Shown in pieces: positions 33,131-45,346 of a DNA stretch of 64,000 bases. The stretch is from Eretmocerus hayati (Eukaryota; Arthropoda; Insecta; Hymenoptera; Aphelinidae): assembly GCA_029851415.1 (NCBI GenBank), contig CM056742.1:102034976-102098975 (forward strand). The letters are read 5' to 3'. The position numbers and the translations under genes were made by a program. The notes under the pieces were generated by a model. The model made no database searches. It saw nothing but the letters and a program-made list of their open reading frames with translations, and had not been told where the DNA came from. How positions within the stretch are numbered: position 1 is the stretch's first letter; every line of letters starts with the position of its first letter.

Positions 33131-35010
33131 AGACCTCTGAATACTGTATTGAGCTACGAGGATGGACATGTAGCAAGTTCATCCTCGAAGCTCCATCTCT
33201 GGAGCGGCTAATGGTATAAACTGCTATTTTCCAAGAAGGATACCGACAAGGTTGTTTCCGACTAAACAGAACTATGGAGACCCTGAGTGCACCTCTTGTG
33301 CTCATCTGTCATTGGTGAGTTGATTTCGTTGCCTGGTTAGGGCCAAAGATACCGTCGAATACGGTATAATGGAAGTTTGAATGGTATTCGAAAAGACCGA
33401 ACACATCATGGCGTTGCGGGAATCGGCGAAAAGGAAGATCACTCTCGAAGCTATATTGTGTAGAACGGCTGATGGTCGATCTCCTGCGTATTTCCGAGGC
33501 AATTCGTCACTGATTCGCGATGAAGTCTCATTTGTTGATCGGGACCTAGTTAGATACGGCGGAATACTGTATGGAGTGAATTTGAGTCACATTTGAGAAC
33601 TCCAAATACTGTATTGACCTACGAGGATGGGCATACAGATAGCTTATCAACGAGGCTCTATTCTTTGGATCGATTGATGGTTTCAACTGCTATGTCCCAA
33701 GCAGGATTCAGACGAGGTTGTTTCGGACAGAACAAAACTAATAATACCTCGAGATCATCTCCTGTGCTCATACGTGACTCGTGAGTCTATTTCGTTGCCT
33801 GTTTGGGGCTCAAGATACCGTCGAATACTGTATAACGAAATCTTGAATGATATTTGAGAACTCTGAATACCGTATTGAGTTACGGGAATTGGCGTAGAGC
33901 CAGCACACTCTCGATGCTCCATCGTTTGTAGCGGCTGATGGTCGATTGACTGCGTGTTCTCGGGTCGATCTATTACAGCTTCTCTGTGAGGTCACATTCG
34001 CCGGTCAGGGCCTCTGAAGATACGGCTGAATACTGTATGATGAGCGTTTAAGTCTTTCTGATACCTTCAAATACTGTGTTGAGCTACGGGGATGGACATG
34101 GAGCACGCTCATCCTCGAGGCTCGTGTCTCGAGCGGCTAATGGCACATGAACTACTATTTTCCAAGGAAGATTCCGCTGAGGTTGTTTCGAACTGAACAA
34201 AACTATGAAGACCACGAGTCCATCTCCTGTGTTTATCCGTGACTCGTGAGTCTGTTTCGTCCCCTGGATGCGGCCCAAAATACCGTAGAAAACTGTATAA
34301 CGGGAGTTTGAATGATATTTGGGAACTTCGAAGATTCTATTAAGTTGCGGAAATGAATTTAAAACAAGCTCACTCTCGAGGCTATATTATCTCAAGTGAC
34401 TGATGGTTGATCGACTGCGGGATCTGGAGGCAATCTATCTCTGATTCGCTATAAGGTCTCATTCGCAGGTTAGGTCCTCGTCAGATACGACGGGATACTG
34501 TATGATGAGTGCTTGAGTCACTCTGAGAACTCCGAATACTGTATTGAATCACGGGGATGGACATGGAGCAAGCTCGTCCTCTAGGCTCTATTATCTGGAG
34601 CGGCTTTTGGTAAATCACCTGCTATTTTGCAAGGAGGATTCTGACGAGGTTATTCCGAACAGAACGAAACTATGACGATCTCGACTGCACCTCGTAGGTT
34701 CATCCGTGATTGGTAAGTCTATTCCGTTCCCTGGTTCTGGACCAAGATGCCGTCGAATACTGTATGGCAAAAGTTTGAATGATCAATGACAACTCCGAGT
34801 ACTGTATGGAATCACGAGAATTGACGTATAGCTGGCTCACTCTCGGGGATATATTGTGTGAAACGGTTGGTAATCGATTTCTGCGTATTCTCGAGTCAAT
34901 CTATGACTGATTCGCGAAAAAGTCTGATTCGCTTGAAGGGACCTCGTAAGATACGGCAGAATACTGTATGATGAGGCTTTAGTCATATTTGAGAACATCG
35001 AATTTTACAA
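33131..35010 (+). repeat. Satellite array, ~465-bp monomer (right part)
   Basis: Continues the array after the Gypsy insertion: landmarks near 33220, 33690, 34154 and 34619, spaced 464-470 bp. Monomers become more diverged toward the right end, and the repeat stops near 35010. Confidence 0.85.
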
Positions 35011-35709
35011 TAATTAAGCCACGGGCAAAATCCCGTCCGTCCGGATCCCCCCGATCAGGGCTGCCAACGTACCATCGTAAGCAGGGTTGCCAACTTGACA
35101 AAAAAAAATGAGTTCATATTGTGAGAGCGATAATAGACCTTATGTGACGCGAGTATCTGAGTACTCATCATCTGAGTTTATCTTATCATTTAAGATCATC
35201 TAGGATCATCTTAAAGTTATCCTTCGATTATCTTTTTATCTTTTTGTTATCTCGTGGTTATCTTGAAGTTATTTCGTCGTTTTTTGATTGTCTCTACTTT
35301 GCTTTTTCGGTTGGTTTTACTTTCTCGAGTAATTTTTTGATACATCTTTTTTTTTTCATTCGTTCAACGGTCGTCTTGAGCCAATGGACTATTACAACCG
35401 GGTCGGATCTCGTGGGTTCACTGTTTCGTGTTTTTATCGTGGTGATTTTGAGATCCAGCCATTCACCCTAACCTACTTCTCTCCGCATTTGCCCGGGAAT
35501 CATGCCCGTGGAGCGAGGGAAAACTCCTGAGGGGAGGAAACCTGCTCCGGAGAGTTCGGCACATTTATCATGCTACCCTTGAGGTGCTCATACCACATTT
35601 CGTAAGCATGAACATCGCAATTGTAACATTTCGTGCCTCCCGCTCACGTTGCTGAGGTGTGAGTATCAACTAATCGATCAGAGAAGTCAACAAGTCGAGT
35701 TTGATTAGA
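35011..35709. other. No gene seen; TTATCTT-rich stretch
   Basis: 35160-35275 is a run of degenerate (A)TCATCTT/GTTATCTT motifs. 35450-35700 is more GC-rich and leads into the 5S-like segment, so it may be the body of that repeat on the minus strand. Confidence 0.4.
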
Positions 35710-35710
35710 C

Positions 35711-35788
35711 CGAGATAGGTGGTCACCCATCCAAGTACTAACCGCGCCCAACGATGCTTAACTTCGATAATCGGCCGAGCTGACACCC
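35711..35788 (-). repeat. 5S rRNA-derived segment (SINE3-like or 5S pseudogene)
   Basis: On the minus strand it contains AGTTAAGCATCG, GGGCGCGGTTAGTACTT and GGATGGGTGACC in the order and spacing of the 5S rRNA A box, intermediate element and C box (internal promoter for TFIIIA/Pol III). The 5' third is diverged (CAGCTCGGCCGATTATCG) and the 3' end leaves the 5S sequence after ACCACC. It is therefore not a functional 5S gene; a 5S-derived SINE head or pseudogene fits. Confidence 0.75.
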
Positions 35789-35809
35789 AGCGACCCACCA
35801 ATTGTGTCG

Positions 35810-36600
35810 GTATTTAATACATTTTCATTTTTTAGGTATATTAAGTTGGAGTGATTCATTTTTTATGTACTGTGCAATTTTTCCAAATGGTATTATTCAA
35901 TCGTGAGAAACTGATCTTTTTGAAATTTCTAAATCAGTCAGTTGTTCTTTGATGATCTTCCTTTCATTATTCATTATTCAGTCAAATATTTATTATTATA
36001 TTTTTCAATGTTTGGCTAATATTTCAATAAAATCTTTTTTTTCTTGAATGGAAATTTTAGTGATCCTACTATGAAAATAGTTGATTATTGAATATCCTTT
36101 CAAGTATGTATTGAATACTCATCAAAAAATTCGTTAATTATCTGGAACGATTTTATTAATGATTTGGATAAAACTTCTATTATTGCAAAATGGAAATTGT
36201 TAGATTTTTTGTTATACTGATTTGATTGTGTTATCATGTTGTGTGTGAAGTGTTGATGAATTCGTTTTGGTTTTCTCCCTTCGGTCGCTCTCAGCGGAGT
36301 TAGTCACTCTTGAGCCATGGCCTAGGCTAGTCACCGCAACGTTCTCATCAGTGTAGAATCGAAGTGTATTAATTGTGATTGATGTGATTTCTTATTTGTT
36401 TTAAATTATCAATGGTGTTGTATTAGGAACTGTTACTGTTGCTTAGTGTAAAGTCCATTTTGCAACAATAGTTGTTAAAAAGTTTGTTATTATTTGTTGT
36501 TTCATTCCGGTGAGTATAATGAAAAAAAAGAGAACTTTGACGAGCTGATTCTATCACTGAGGTCTCATCTCTCAGAGCCAGCCTCTGGTTCCACATGAAA
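35810..36600. other. AT-rich sequence, nothing recognised
   Basis: Very AT-rich at 35820-36240. It contains no repeat structure or reading frame I can support. Confidence 0.4.
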
Positions 36601-36614
36601 AACCAAATTCCGCT

Positions 36615-36963
36615 ATGATCGTGAATCGGGATATAGCTGGCGTCGATTTGACATCATTTGATCCAGTTGATGATTCACATCGATACCTTTATGGAGTCAT
36701 CTCTTTGAAAGGAATAGATTACATCCCATCCAAAGAATCCGATTGGGATCTCAAGTGAAGTTATGCATTGAAAATGAGAAAATACGGAGCTGCGAGGAAT
36801 TATGCATCGATGAATCTATGCGTTCCAAATGAGGAAGAATCCTCGAGACTGGAGGTGGATTTTGACCAATCAGAAATTTTTGGCACAGAGCAATTTGAGT
36901 GGGGAATGAATGTCGTTGGGCATTCTTGGGAAATTGACCCAAACTATCCTGCCGTGGATCGAT
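36615..36963 (+). other. Possible coding fragment, unknown
   Basis: A 47-codon frame (36615-36758) with protein-like composition (DIAGVDLTSFDPVDDSHRYL) is followed in another frame by 36768-36963 (ASMNLCVPNEEESSRLEVDF), cut off by the duplication breakpoint at 36964. No family recognised; it may be a degraded gene or chance. Confidence 0.2.
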
Positions 36964-39252
36964 CCGTTTCTATATCGAAAACAGGCACCAGTCCAGGAAT
37001 GAATGATGAACAATTCCAAACAGGGAGATTTATTCATTCCATTGAAGAAAGTGGGAGAAATTGTAGGTCCGTCGGGATCAAGCCTCGTCTTCAGCTCACT
37101 GCGAGTGTTGCGCGCGCAGGTACCGTCACAACTCGTACCTAGGGGACTGGGAACTCAGCATGACATTGATCCACGATCATCGCGGACACGGAGCGTACTG
37201 CAATAACGATATTGGATAAATAACACAATCTCTCAAGTTTTTCGAACACCGAACGACATACATTGTCAAAGTCCAGTCTGATCGCAGAATATCGTCGGAG
37301 AATCTGTATTTCCTATGCCAAAAAGCAATGGAGTAAGTTGTCTGCCGAAAACCGACCGCCTCGTGAGAAACCTCCATAGCTATGAAACTATATGGCCTTC
37401 CATGTCATTCTTCGAAGCACATCGAGGTATCATTCGATTGGATATTAACATATGTCAACTTCAGATTCTCACTCACTAGCTCAAAGCGATGCAAGCCTTG
37501 CAGTGGTCACGGAGCAGAGGAAAAGTGAGGAGAACCTCTAGTTCCATCGTCGTATTGAGTTCCAAGCTCCTAGATCCATGCCATCGTATTCGAATCATAG
37601 CACATTCTCCAAGCAGTCAATATTCAGTAAAAGTAATGGATCTAGATTTTGGACGTTCTAACTGGTTGATTAAGGGTTGAATTCGAATGAAATGTCGATG
37701 TGAGCTTCATAAGAGCTAATTATATTCCGAATATATGAATCATAAAAGATATCACGGATTAGCAATTTTGAGAAAAACCCAAAGTTGCAAAGAAAATAGG
37801 ATGTCCGGGAAGAGAAGCGTGTGCTATCCTGCCATTCGGACATGAGGATTGACATATTTTGCAAAGGTATATTTGAAACTCGATTCCTTCATATTTCTTC
37901 CTCCATGATAAACGAGAAGGGCTCTAACTGGAAGGAAGAAGAGTCATGGCCATGTGGTATTCGGCAGATATGAGAATTCATGGGGAATTGAGCTAACCAA
38001 AATGACAAGAGCGAAGGCCACCGTGAGCAAATCGTAGCATGGAAGAATATTCACTAATCCGGAATGAAATTGGTCCAAAAGCCTGCGGAGTAGTATTGAC
38101 TCACAAGAACATGCTTCACGGGTGAAGTGAATGTGATATCGAGGCACTCAATAATTACCGTAGTTCTAAAATGCTTCAGAGCAAACTCATCTGGTCAAGA
38201 TTGTGCACTTGGTTTTTCACGAATAAATGAACATGACGAACCGATGAAATTCAAGCTTGTGGACGGCTCAGATTTCTTTCCAACAAACCTAATAAGAGTC
38301 CAACGATCTGCCTCGTTGACATTTTATGGGCCGTGTAAGTAGTCTGATTCTTAAATTGGGTGAGTACCAGTGACCTTGAGATGAGGTCCATAGTAAAGTA
38401 AATCAAAGCCCAACTGCTTTTGTTCATGAATGATGATATATATGATCACAGAGTTGAAGTGCGAATGGTATAGTCTATCATATTGGCGGAACCAGGTGAC
38501 TACTATAATGAACCGACTGCGCGTTGGTGCTCCCAAAAACGTTCAGGTTGCGCGAGTTGTCTTTGAGGGAAGCCTCTCAAGTTCCTAACTGGAGAGCAAG
38601 GAAAACTACAGCACGCAAGCTAAATTCATCATATGATAGAAAATAGGTGATTGCAAAAGAATTTGGTAAGTTGCGTCAATGAGCCGAATGGAATAGGAAT
38701 AAAATGTCAGCGAAACAGAGACTCACGAGAGTAACAGTCCAGAACGGCCCTCCTAATTAAATCTTCAAAGAGATCAAGCCATGAACTTGTTCGATTTCAT
38801 TGTGATCCGGGGTAACTTTGCATGGACTGTTCCGCTCAGGAATCATTCAGAGAATAGATTACCACACTCCGACGCCCCTACCTCAAGGAGTAACTGGGGG
38901 GTTGACTTGATGAAGGAAGAAAATCTGAGTTCTTTTACCATCTACTGGCTGGGTTGCTATCGCATTAAGAATATTTGAGGACTTTAGCGAGATAATGAAG
39001 AGCTAGGAGAGTGATCTGACCTTCACATCTCAAACGGATGACTAAACAATTATTCGGTTCCCCACGGCTCCAAAAGTCAAGCAGAAGTGATGGGAGTGAT
39101 TCACTTGGAGTACATTGTTCAGAATCTTTTTCCATCTTGAGATATGGTTTCCTTGTGAATGAGGAAGACTTAGTGGTAAAAAGATTCGGAAAGCACTTAG
39201 TCCTGTTGTATTCATCAATGGTGGCGGCAATCCGCGCTTAACCCTGCCGGAA

Positions 39253-39395
39253 AAAACCAGCTGAGATCTCAGCTGAAGTCACAGGTGAGATCACAGGTGA
39301 TTTCTCAGGTGAATTCACAGCTGAGATCACAGCTGCATTCTCATGCCAAATTCACAACTGATTTCTCAGCTGTGATCTCAGCTGAGAATCTAAAA
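39253..39395. repeat. Palindromic minisatellite, TCACAGCTGAGA type (copy 1)
   Basis: CAGCTGAGATCTCAGCTG and degenerate CACAGGTGAGATCACAG units recur about eight times. The motif is its own near reverse complement. Confidence 0.75.
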
Positions 39396-39516
39396 TTTAT
39401 TTATTGGAAATAAATTTCGCCTCGCCGCGCTCCAGGTTATAGTTTTTCGAGATTTAGGTGATGAAGTGTCGCAGCTAGATTGAGAAAAAACGTAATTTGA
39501 ACATTGAAATTTTGAA

Positions 39517-39595
39517 CTTACCGGAATTCGAACCTGGGCCCCTCACATTGCTGCAACTTTGTAGCCACGACACTTAGCCAATTGCGCCATCCAAG
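39517..39595 (-). repeat. tRNA-derived SINE head (copy 1)
   Basis: On the minus strand an A box (TGGCGCAATTGGC, 39577-39589) and B box (GGTTCGAATTCC, 39523-39534) are in tRNA order. Stems are too imperfect for a working tRNA. The body probably extends leftward to about 39400. Confidence 0.6.
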
Positions 39596-40107
39596 ATGTG
39601 TCAGCATATGAAACAAAACAAGTCTATCAGGATTCGGTCTGCCCTCGATAAGGTTTAGAGTGTAATAGAGCTATTGCTATAATATGTACTAACTCACTTA
39701 ACTTGAAATACTGCTAAATTCATTCTTGATATCAAATTCTATGAATAATTCAGAAAAAATGATACTGCAAAATTAATGGAAGAGCTGGAAGTGGAAAATC
39801 ATTCTCATATCTTTTGCTTTCCTTTAGTCACGATGAGAGATCCAATTGATGTCCGAATGAGTCTTCTGCCTTTCCTCTTATTGCTTTCACGGCCGTGTAT
39901 TTATAAGGTAAATGTATCCCAATATACACCTGGACCCAACTCACCCCATACGCTGAATACACGGCGTATTTTTTTCATTACCCCCGAGTATATAGGGAGT
40001 ATAACACTATGTATCAATGCATATGGGTATTTATTTCTGACCGTATCTAATCATGTATGGTTATTCGAAATTTGGAAACATATAAGAAGATATAACTATA
40101 TGACACT

Positions 40108-40108
<1 letters not shown>

Positions 40109-40172
<64 letters not shown>
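40109..40172 (+). repeat. (CA)n microsatellite, 32 units (copy 1)
   Basis: A pure CA run, followed by TATATTA. The 161-codon frame across it owes its Thr-His run to the repeat. Confidence 0.95.
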
Positions 40173-40177
<5 letters not shown>

Positions 40178-41184
40178 TATGGTGACACTTATTTCCCGAC
40201 TTTTCTGGATCCTTCGTGCACGTGCGGATATTCCAATTTCAAGATAAAACTAGATCAATGAAATTTATTCCAGATTTTTAGAAGTAGCCTATATAGTGCC
40301 CATTTTGACATACATTTTCGATTTTTTTGCAGTTTTGAGACGTTTTCCGACAAAATTCATCAGCTTTACTTGGCAAGCACTTGCAATGCAAGCAGAACGA
40401 AGCAAACCGAGCGGAATAATATTGATTGGGATGGTCTTAGGAAACTTTCAACGCACGGAGCGGTTAGTTTTAGTTGAATTCAAGGATCAGAACGGGGCCA
40501 GAACGGAAGAAATACAGTCCTAAAATCACTTTTTAACGCAGTTTTCGAGTTTTCCTGCGCATGCGTGATTTTCTACGGTTTTGATAATATTTTCAATCGA
40601 TAGCCCGTGCAATTTCCTCCAAAATGACTACTGCAAAAAGTCAATTCGATGCAAGGGGACCGGAGTAGTGAATCATTTTGGATGAGGTGAAGTCCAAGAT
40701 GGGAATCCGTGCAAGCTGGCCGAGATCGCCTGCGATGCTTTCGATTCTGTCCAGCGTGTTTCTCTGGTGTCCTCGCGTCAAATCGACTTCGTCAAGGGGT
40801 CATTTTGAAGGAAATTGACCGAGCTATCGAAATTAGTGAGCTACGGAAAGGTAAGTTGATGGTGAGTTATGAAAAATTGAACATTTGATAGTTTCTGATC
40901 GAATAAAAAAGTCTTTCCAACTGTTTTGCCCAGGTGTGGAAGCCCCGAGAATCTGTGTGTTCGTTTATAACGAACTTTTTCGGAAATATGATTTTGGGGC
41001 GAGAAAAAGTTGCTCCCAACAATCAGTATCGTTCGAGCACTTCCAGGCCAAATGCAAGGCAATGGCGCATGATTTTAGCAAACCATACCAATACCTTGAC
41101 GATTTCATCGTTAAATTGGTGTATTTTCACCCTCGCTCAATTTTGTAGTGTGAAAACTAAAAAATTCGGATTTTTCTTGCAAAC

Positions 41185-41715
41185 CGGGGTAACTTCGGAA
41201 CATTAAAATGGGAAGATACATACTTTTTCGAGGTATGGGATAACTTTGGAACACTTCAGAAACCCAAAGAGAATCAGGCTTTTCGGATGTCGGGCGGGGT
41301 AACTTAGGAACACTCGATGATTGAGTTTCAGGAAGCGCACGATAAGGTTCAAGAGTCTTCTTCACGAGATCTACCATGACACATGGGAGCCTCAATGTTA
41401 CCGGGGGCATAGTAAATCAGGGTTTCGGTGTTTATGGATGAATACAGAGCCGTACAGCAAAACAATGTCGAGAGTTCTCATGTTTTACTTTTACTGTTCC
41501 AAAGTTATCCCAATGAGGGACAATTTTGGAACACTACTTTGAACACCCATATATCTCCAACTAGGGATGTCCAAATAGACTGCAATGCACGTCAATCCAA
41601 AGCTGGAACCGTAAACTTTTGATTGACCACAGATACATTGCACTTTTGCTGTAAGACTCAAGAGTTACAGAGGAATTCCAATCAAAAATGATCAAAAGTG
41701 TTCCAAAGATACCCC
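41185..41715. repeat. Cluster of GGGTAACTTTGGAACA motifs (copy 1)
   Basis: Direct copies occur near 41187, 41239, 41295 and 41516 (degenerate), and inverted copies (GTTCCAAAGTTATCCC; GTGTTCCAAAGATACCCC) near 41496 and 41698. This looks like an unidentified transposon with motif-rich ends. Confidence 0.55.
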
Positions 41716-43496
41716 ACTTGACGGTAGTCCATTTTCGGGCCAAATCCCGACCTCCACCGGTTTCGGACTCGAACGAAGAGAATGCGCCTTCGTGAGCTCA
41801 AGAATGATGTCTCTGGTCCACTTTGTGAGCAATTTAAGATTTATAGCGAAATCAGTCAAATCTTGCTGATAGCAACTCGAAAAATTAGTTTGCCATGCTC
41901 ATTGAATGGGTCCTAGATTAGCAGGTCAAAATACATAGGAAATCATACTTCTAGTACGCTCCCGACTCACCACAAAGATGCGCCACAAGAGCGTTGAAGT
42001 TACACGATTAGCAAAAGACGTGAAAATTGCTATTTTCATGATGATCAGTTTTTTGCGGTATGAGAAAAATTCTGACGAATTGGCGTGAAACCGTGTATTT
42101 GGTGTCGGTTTTCACATCGGAAAATACACAAGAGAATCATGTTTTCTTAAGGTGGACATTTCAGGCCCAAGATTTGTTGTCCAGAGGATCACCTATTTGA
42201 CAATAAAACCTCATTCATTCCTCTACCATAACTTAGAAAGTATTCATTTCATCGGAAAAAAATTTCTACAGTACTTTTTTTGTACGGCTCTCCAGGATTC
42301 ATAACAATGGTCATGTAACAATTCTTCGACATAATGCGCGTAGTTCAAGTTCTAAGGTATTCTTTTTCAAACTGTTCTGGATATTGCAGTATTTTCACTG
42401 TACATCATACACTATATTTATATTCCCAGCACACTAACGGAAGCCGGAAGGTTCTGAAAAACCCCCTTTCGTGTATTTTACAAGTATACCCAAAATACGC
42501 TGCTAAAAGAGATCAACAGTATGATTTCTCAAAGCGGTATTTGATATTGATTAGAAGAGAAAGTTGAACCACTCTCATACTGATGGAAAATCATACGTTA
42601 CCTATACAATCCTGCCTGTCATTTGCAACAGGGTTTGCAGAGAATAATTCTCTATGAATTTGGTAATATCTATTCTATTATTTTATGAATGAATTTCATA
42701 GATCAATATATCTTTCCCGGCAGGGTACTCGGAAGAATTTGAGCTGCCTCAACCATGATTTTTCGGTACAATCTATCAGCTGGTTAATATCAAAACTCCA
42801 CTCAATCTCTGAAGACCTAAATTTTCCGAAGAGAATCGGAATTTTTCCAAATTCTTGATTTTAATCATCTTTTAACAGATCGTATTAAAATTCCGTCTCA
42901 ACTAATGATAGATCTCGTTAGAGAATTTTGGTTTAGATGCCCAAAATCCCCCTTGGAATCTCACTTAGAAAAATATATCAAAATATAGGAAAATATTCCC
43001 CATGATATTCATTTCTTCTCGAGATCTTCCCCTACGGATTCAATTCATCCAAGTTCAATGACTCTCCAAGCGTTCGGAATCGATTGGTTCATACCAAATA
43101 TGTGTGGAATTCTTTAAAAAGCTCTAAAATCAAATTTCTTATCAACGAACTAAAGTTACGAAGAAAAATTTTCTCTTGGTCATCTTCAAATGAGTTTTAA
43201 CAGAGTTTTAGGGGGCATCTTGCGAAAGTTTTTTCAGCAAGATCTATCGTTTGGTCCCGACGGAATTTTGATAAACCTGGTGTGAGGATGATTAAAATGT
43301 AGTTCTTGGGAAAAATTGATTATTCGAGAAAAAAATTTACTTCAATAATTTCTAACGAATTTCAATGACATACGGTATCAACCAGTCCATTAATAATGCT
43401 CAGGAAGTATCTCTCTAGGTCATTGAAAGTCAGATAAATACGATGTAGAGGGAGATCTTGGGAAGAAATGAATATTATGAAATAGTATATTACGTA

Positions 43497-43735
43497 ACAA
43501 GTGCGAGAAGGTCAATTTCCGCACAAGTTGCCAAACGAGTGCGAGAAGTAACATTTACGCACACTTCGAAACTTCTCGCACACCCAGAAGAACACATTTA
43601 CGCATGCTCGCGAAGCGAGCGTGCGTAAATATGTACTTCTAGGTGTGCGAGAAGTTTCGAAGTGTGCGTAAATGTTACTTCTCGCGCGAGTTGGCAACGT
43701 GTGCGGAAACTTCTCGCACGTGTTGCGTATACTAT
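43497..43735. repeat. Large near-perfect palindrome (copy 1)
   Basis: Arms of ~118 bp meet at GCTCGCGAAGCGAGC near 43610. Repeated motifs are GTGCGAGAAGT and ATTTACGCACAC. Typical of a foldback element. Confidence 0.8.
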
Positions 43736-44027
43736 TTTTTGCAACTGTGCGCGAAGTTGTAATTAAATGCACCACTGTCCGAGCAAGATCATCTTGAGAA
43801 AGAAGTTTTCAAGAAAGGACAAATTCAGAGGGATGACGTGACATCATATTTTGAAACTGTGCGTGAATGAAAATGCATTAGAGCGAGAAGTTACATTTAC
43901 GCACACTTCATCAGTGCGTAAATGTAAAACTGTGCGAGAAGTCATTCACGCATTACTTCTCGCACTGTAAATAATGAAGAGAAGTCTCATTTTTTTACAA
44001 CTTCGCGCACACAGTTGCAAAAAATAT
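43731..44027. repeat. Second foldback sharing the same motifs (copy 1)
   Basis: Outer arms ATTTTTTGCAACTGTG...GCGCGAAGTTGTAA (43731-43760) pair with 43996-44027. The inside again carries GTGCGAGAAGT and TTTACGCACAC palindromes. Confidence 0.65.
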
Positions 44028-44532
44028 TTTTCTGAATTCTTATACCTTCTCTCGAGAGTACATTCAAAGGGGGATTTGGAAAATTGAATTGAGATTTTTT
44101 TGGCACGATCTATCATTCGCTTGAGACCACATTTGAGTACGGTCGGCTTAGAGGTGATTAAATTTGAGTTTTTGGTAGTAATTTCCATTTTTCTCAAAGA
44201 ATTGTGGTTTACAGAGATTGAACGAAGATTCGGTTTCAACCAATTGGAGTAGATTGTGCGGCCATAAACGGTAGTTTAGGTGGCTAAAATCTCATGAGAC
44301 TCCAATGGAAAAAGATATGTCACTATAAAAATGCAAAATTCTAGCAATTTTTGTCGAAAGAAACCATCTTAGTAGGATATGCATGGCGATTGAAAGGTGG
44401 AAAATCACTGGCCTCATCCATGCAGAATTCTCTACAGGGTGTCTATAGAGTTTACAAATCTTCATTTGAGGAGTGAAACCATGAAAATCCAAGGAATTTT
44501 TGACTGATTATTTAAGAAATTTGGCGCAACCA

Positions 44533-44695
44533 AAGGAACTGTTGCAAATAAGGCCAAATCTGATCCAGAGGTTCCGGGGCTCAAATTGCACTAAGATGCG
44601 TGTTCTGTGAGTCGAAATTTGCATGTAAAATTTTTCCCCGTGAAACTCAAGCATTTTCTAGTCCCCAAAACTCATTCAATCGTGTCCTTGAGTGA
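44533..44695 (+). repeat. Terminal fragment of the long-TIR DNA transposon family (copy 1)
   Basis: AAAGGAACTGTTGCAAATAA and the following ~130 bp resemble 7412-7560, the left end of the transposon nested in the copia element. Only the terminal part is present. Confidence 0.65.
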
Positions 44696-45309
44696 AAGAT
44701 TCACACAGAATGGACGCATCATTCAAAAAATTGTCAGAGGAACTATTTTTTAGATCTTGAAGAGCCCTGTACGTTACTGTGAAGAAGATTAAGGCGCAAG
44801 TGTGGGCGCGGCGCGGAAAATTAAGGGACCGGGAAGACGCGGTCGCGAGGATGGCACCGGCGTGGTGAATATTTAAATGTATGCAAGCAGCACAGCTGAT
44901 GTTAGCTGCTTGCCGGACTGTGGCTAACTGCCGAATTTCGAGCTGCGAGAGAGACTCGCAGAGAAGAGCAGGGCGGATGACGAAATCATCAGGTGCCGAT
45001 TCGGCCAATGAGATTTAAATGATGTCACTCGCGTGACATCGAGGGGAAATCGCGGGTCATCGCACCGTGCTTCAACTGTCGAATTTCCCTCGAATATTCG
45101 CAGGCTCGAGATACTTCAACAATACCAATAGGAGAAATGATGGTGATTTTATTAGTCATGTACAAATTGTGACTCGACTGTTCATACCACCTGTGAAATT
45201 TATGATGCGAAACTGCTGACGATGGTATTGTACCTGATTTCTATAATATACATATCTATCCTGGTCTGTTTTGAAATTTTATAACCAAATAATCAATATA
45301 TTCGTAGAT

Positions 45310-45346
45310 CTGAAGAGGACGACAAAGAAGTCGTCGAAACGTTGTC
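45310..45346 (+). ncRNA. Hammerhead-ribozyme-like core (copy 1)
   Basis: CTGAAGA (45310-45316) is followed by a hairpin in which GACGAC pairs with GTCGTC, then GAAAC and GTTGTC. This is the hammerhead order CUGANGA-stem II-GAAA-short stem III-H17 (C). Known: Penelope-like and other retroelements carry minimal type I hammerheads of this form. Stem I pairing with the flanks is not evident, so self-cleavage is uncertain. Confidence 0.4.

Noticed and set aside
24950..35010. Small frames recurring in the satellite
   Set aside because: They repeat only because the monomer repeats, and are not kept open across monomers.
35711..35788. Functional 5S rRNA gene
   Set aside because: Both ends diverge from 5S rRNA; only the internal promoter part is conserved.
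39517..39595. Functional tRNA gene
   Set aside because: Internal boxes are present but the acceptor and anticodon stems do not fold properly; a SINE head fits better.
39776..40261. 161-codon frame with a Thr-His run
   Set aside because: The run is a CA microsatellite translation; the frame changes with repeat length in the second copy.
44676..45008. 110-codon minus-strand frame, repeated at 53265-53597
   Set aside because: Its conservation only reflects the recent tandem duplication; no domain recognised.
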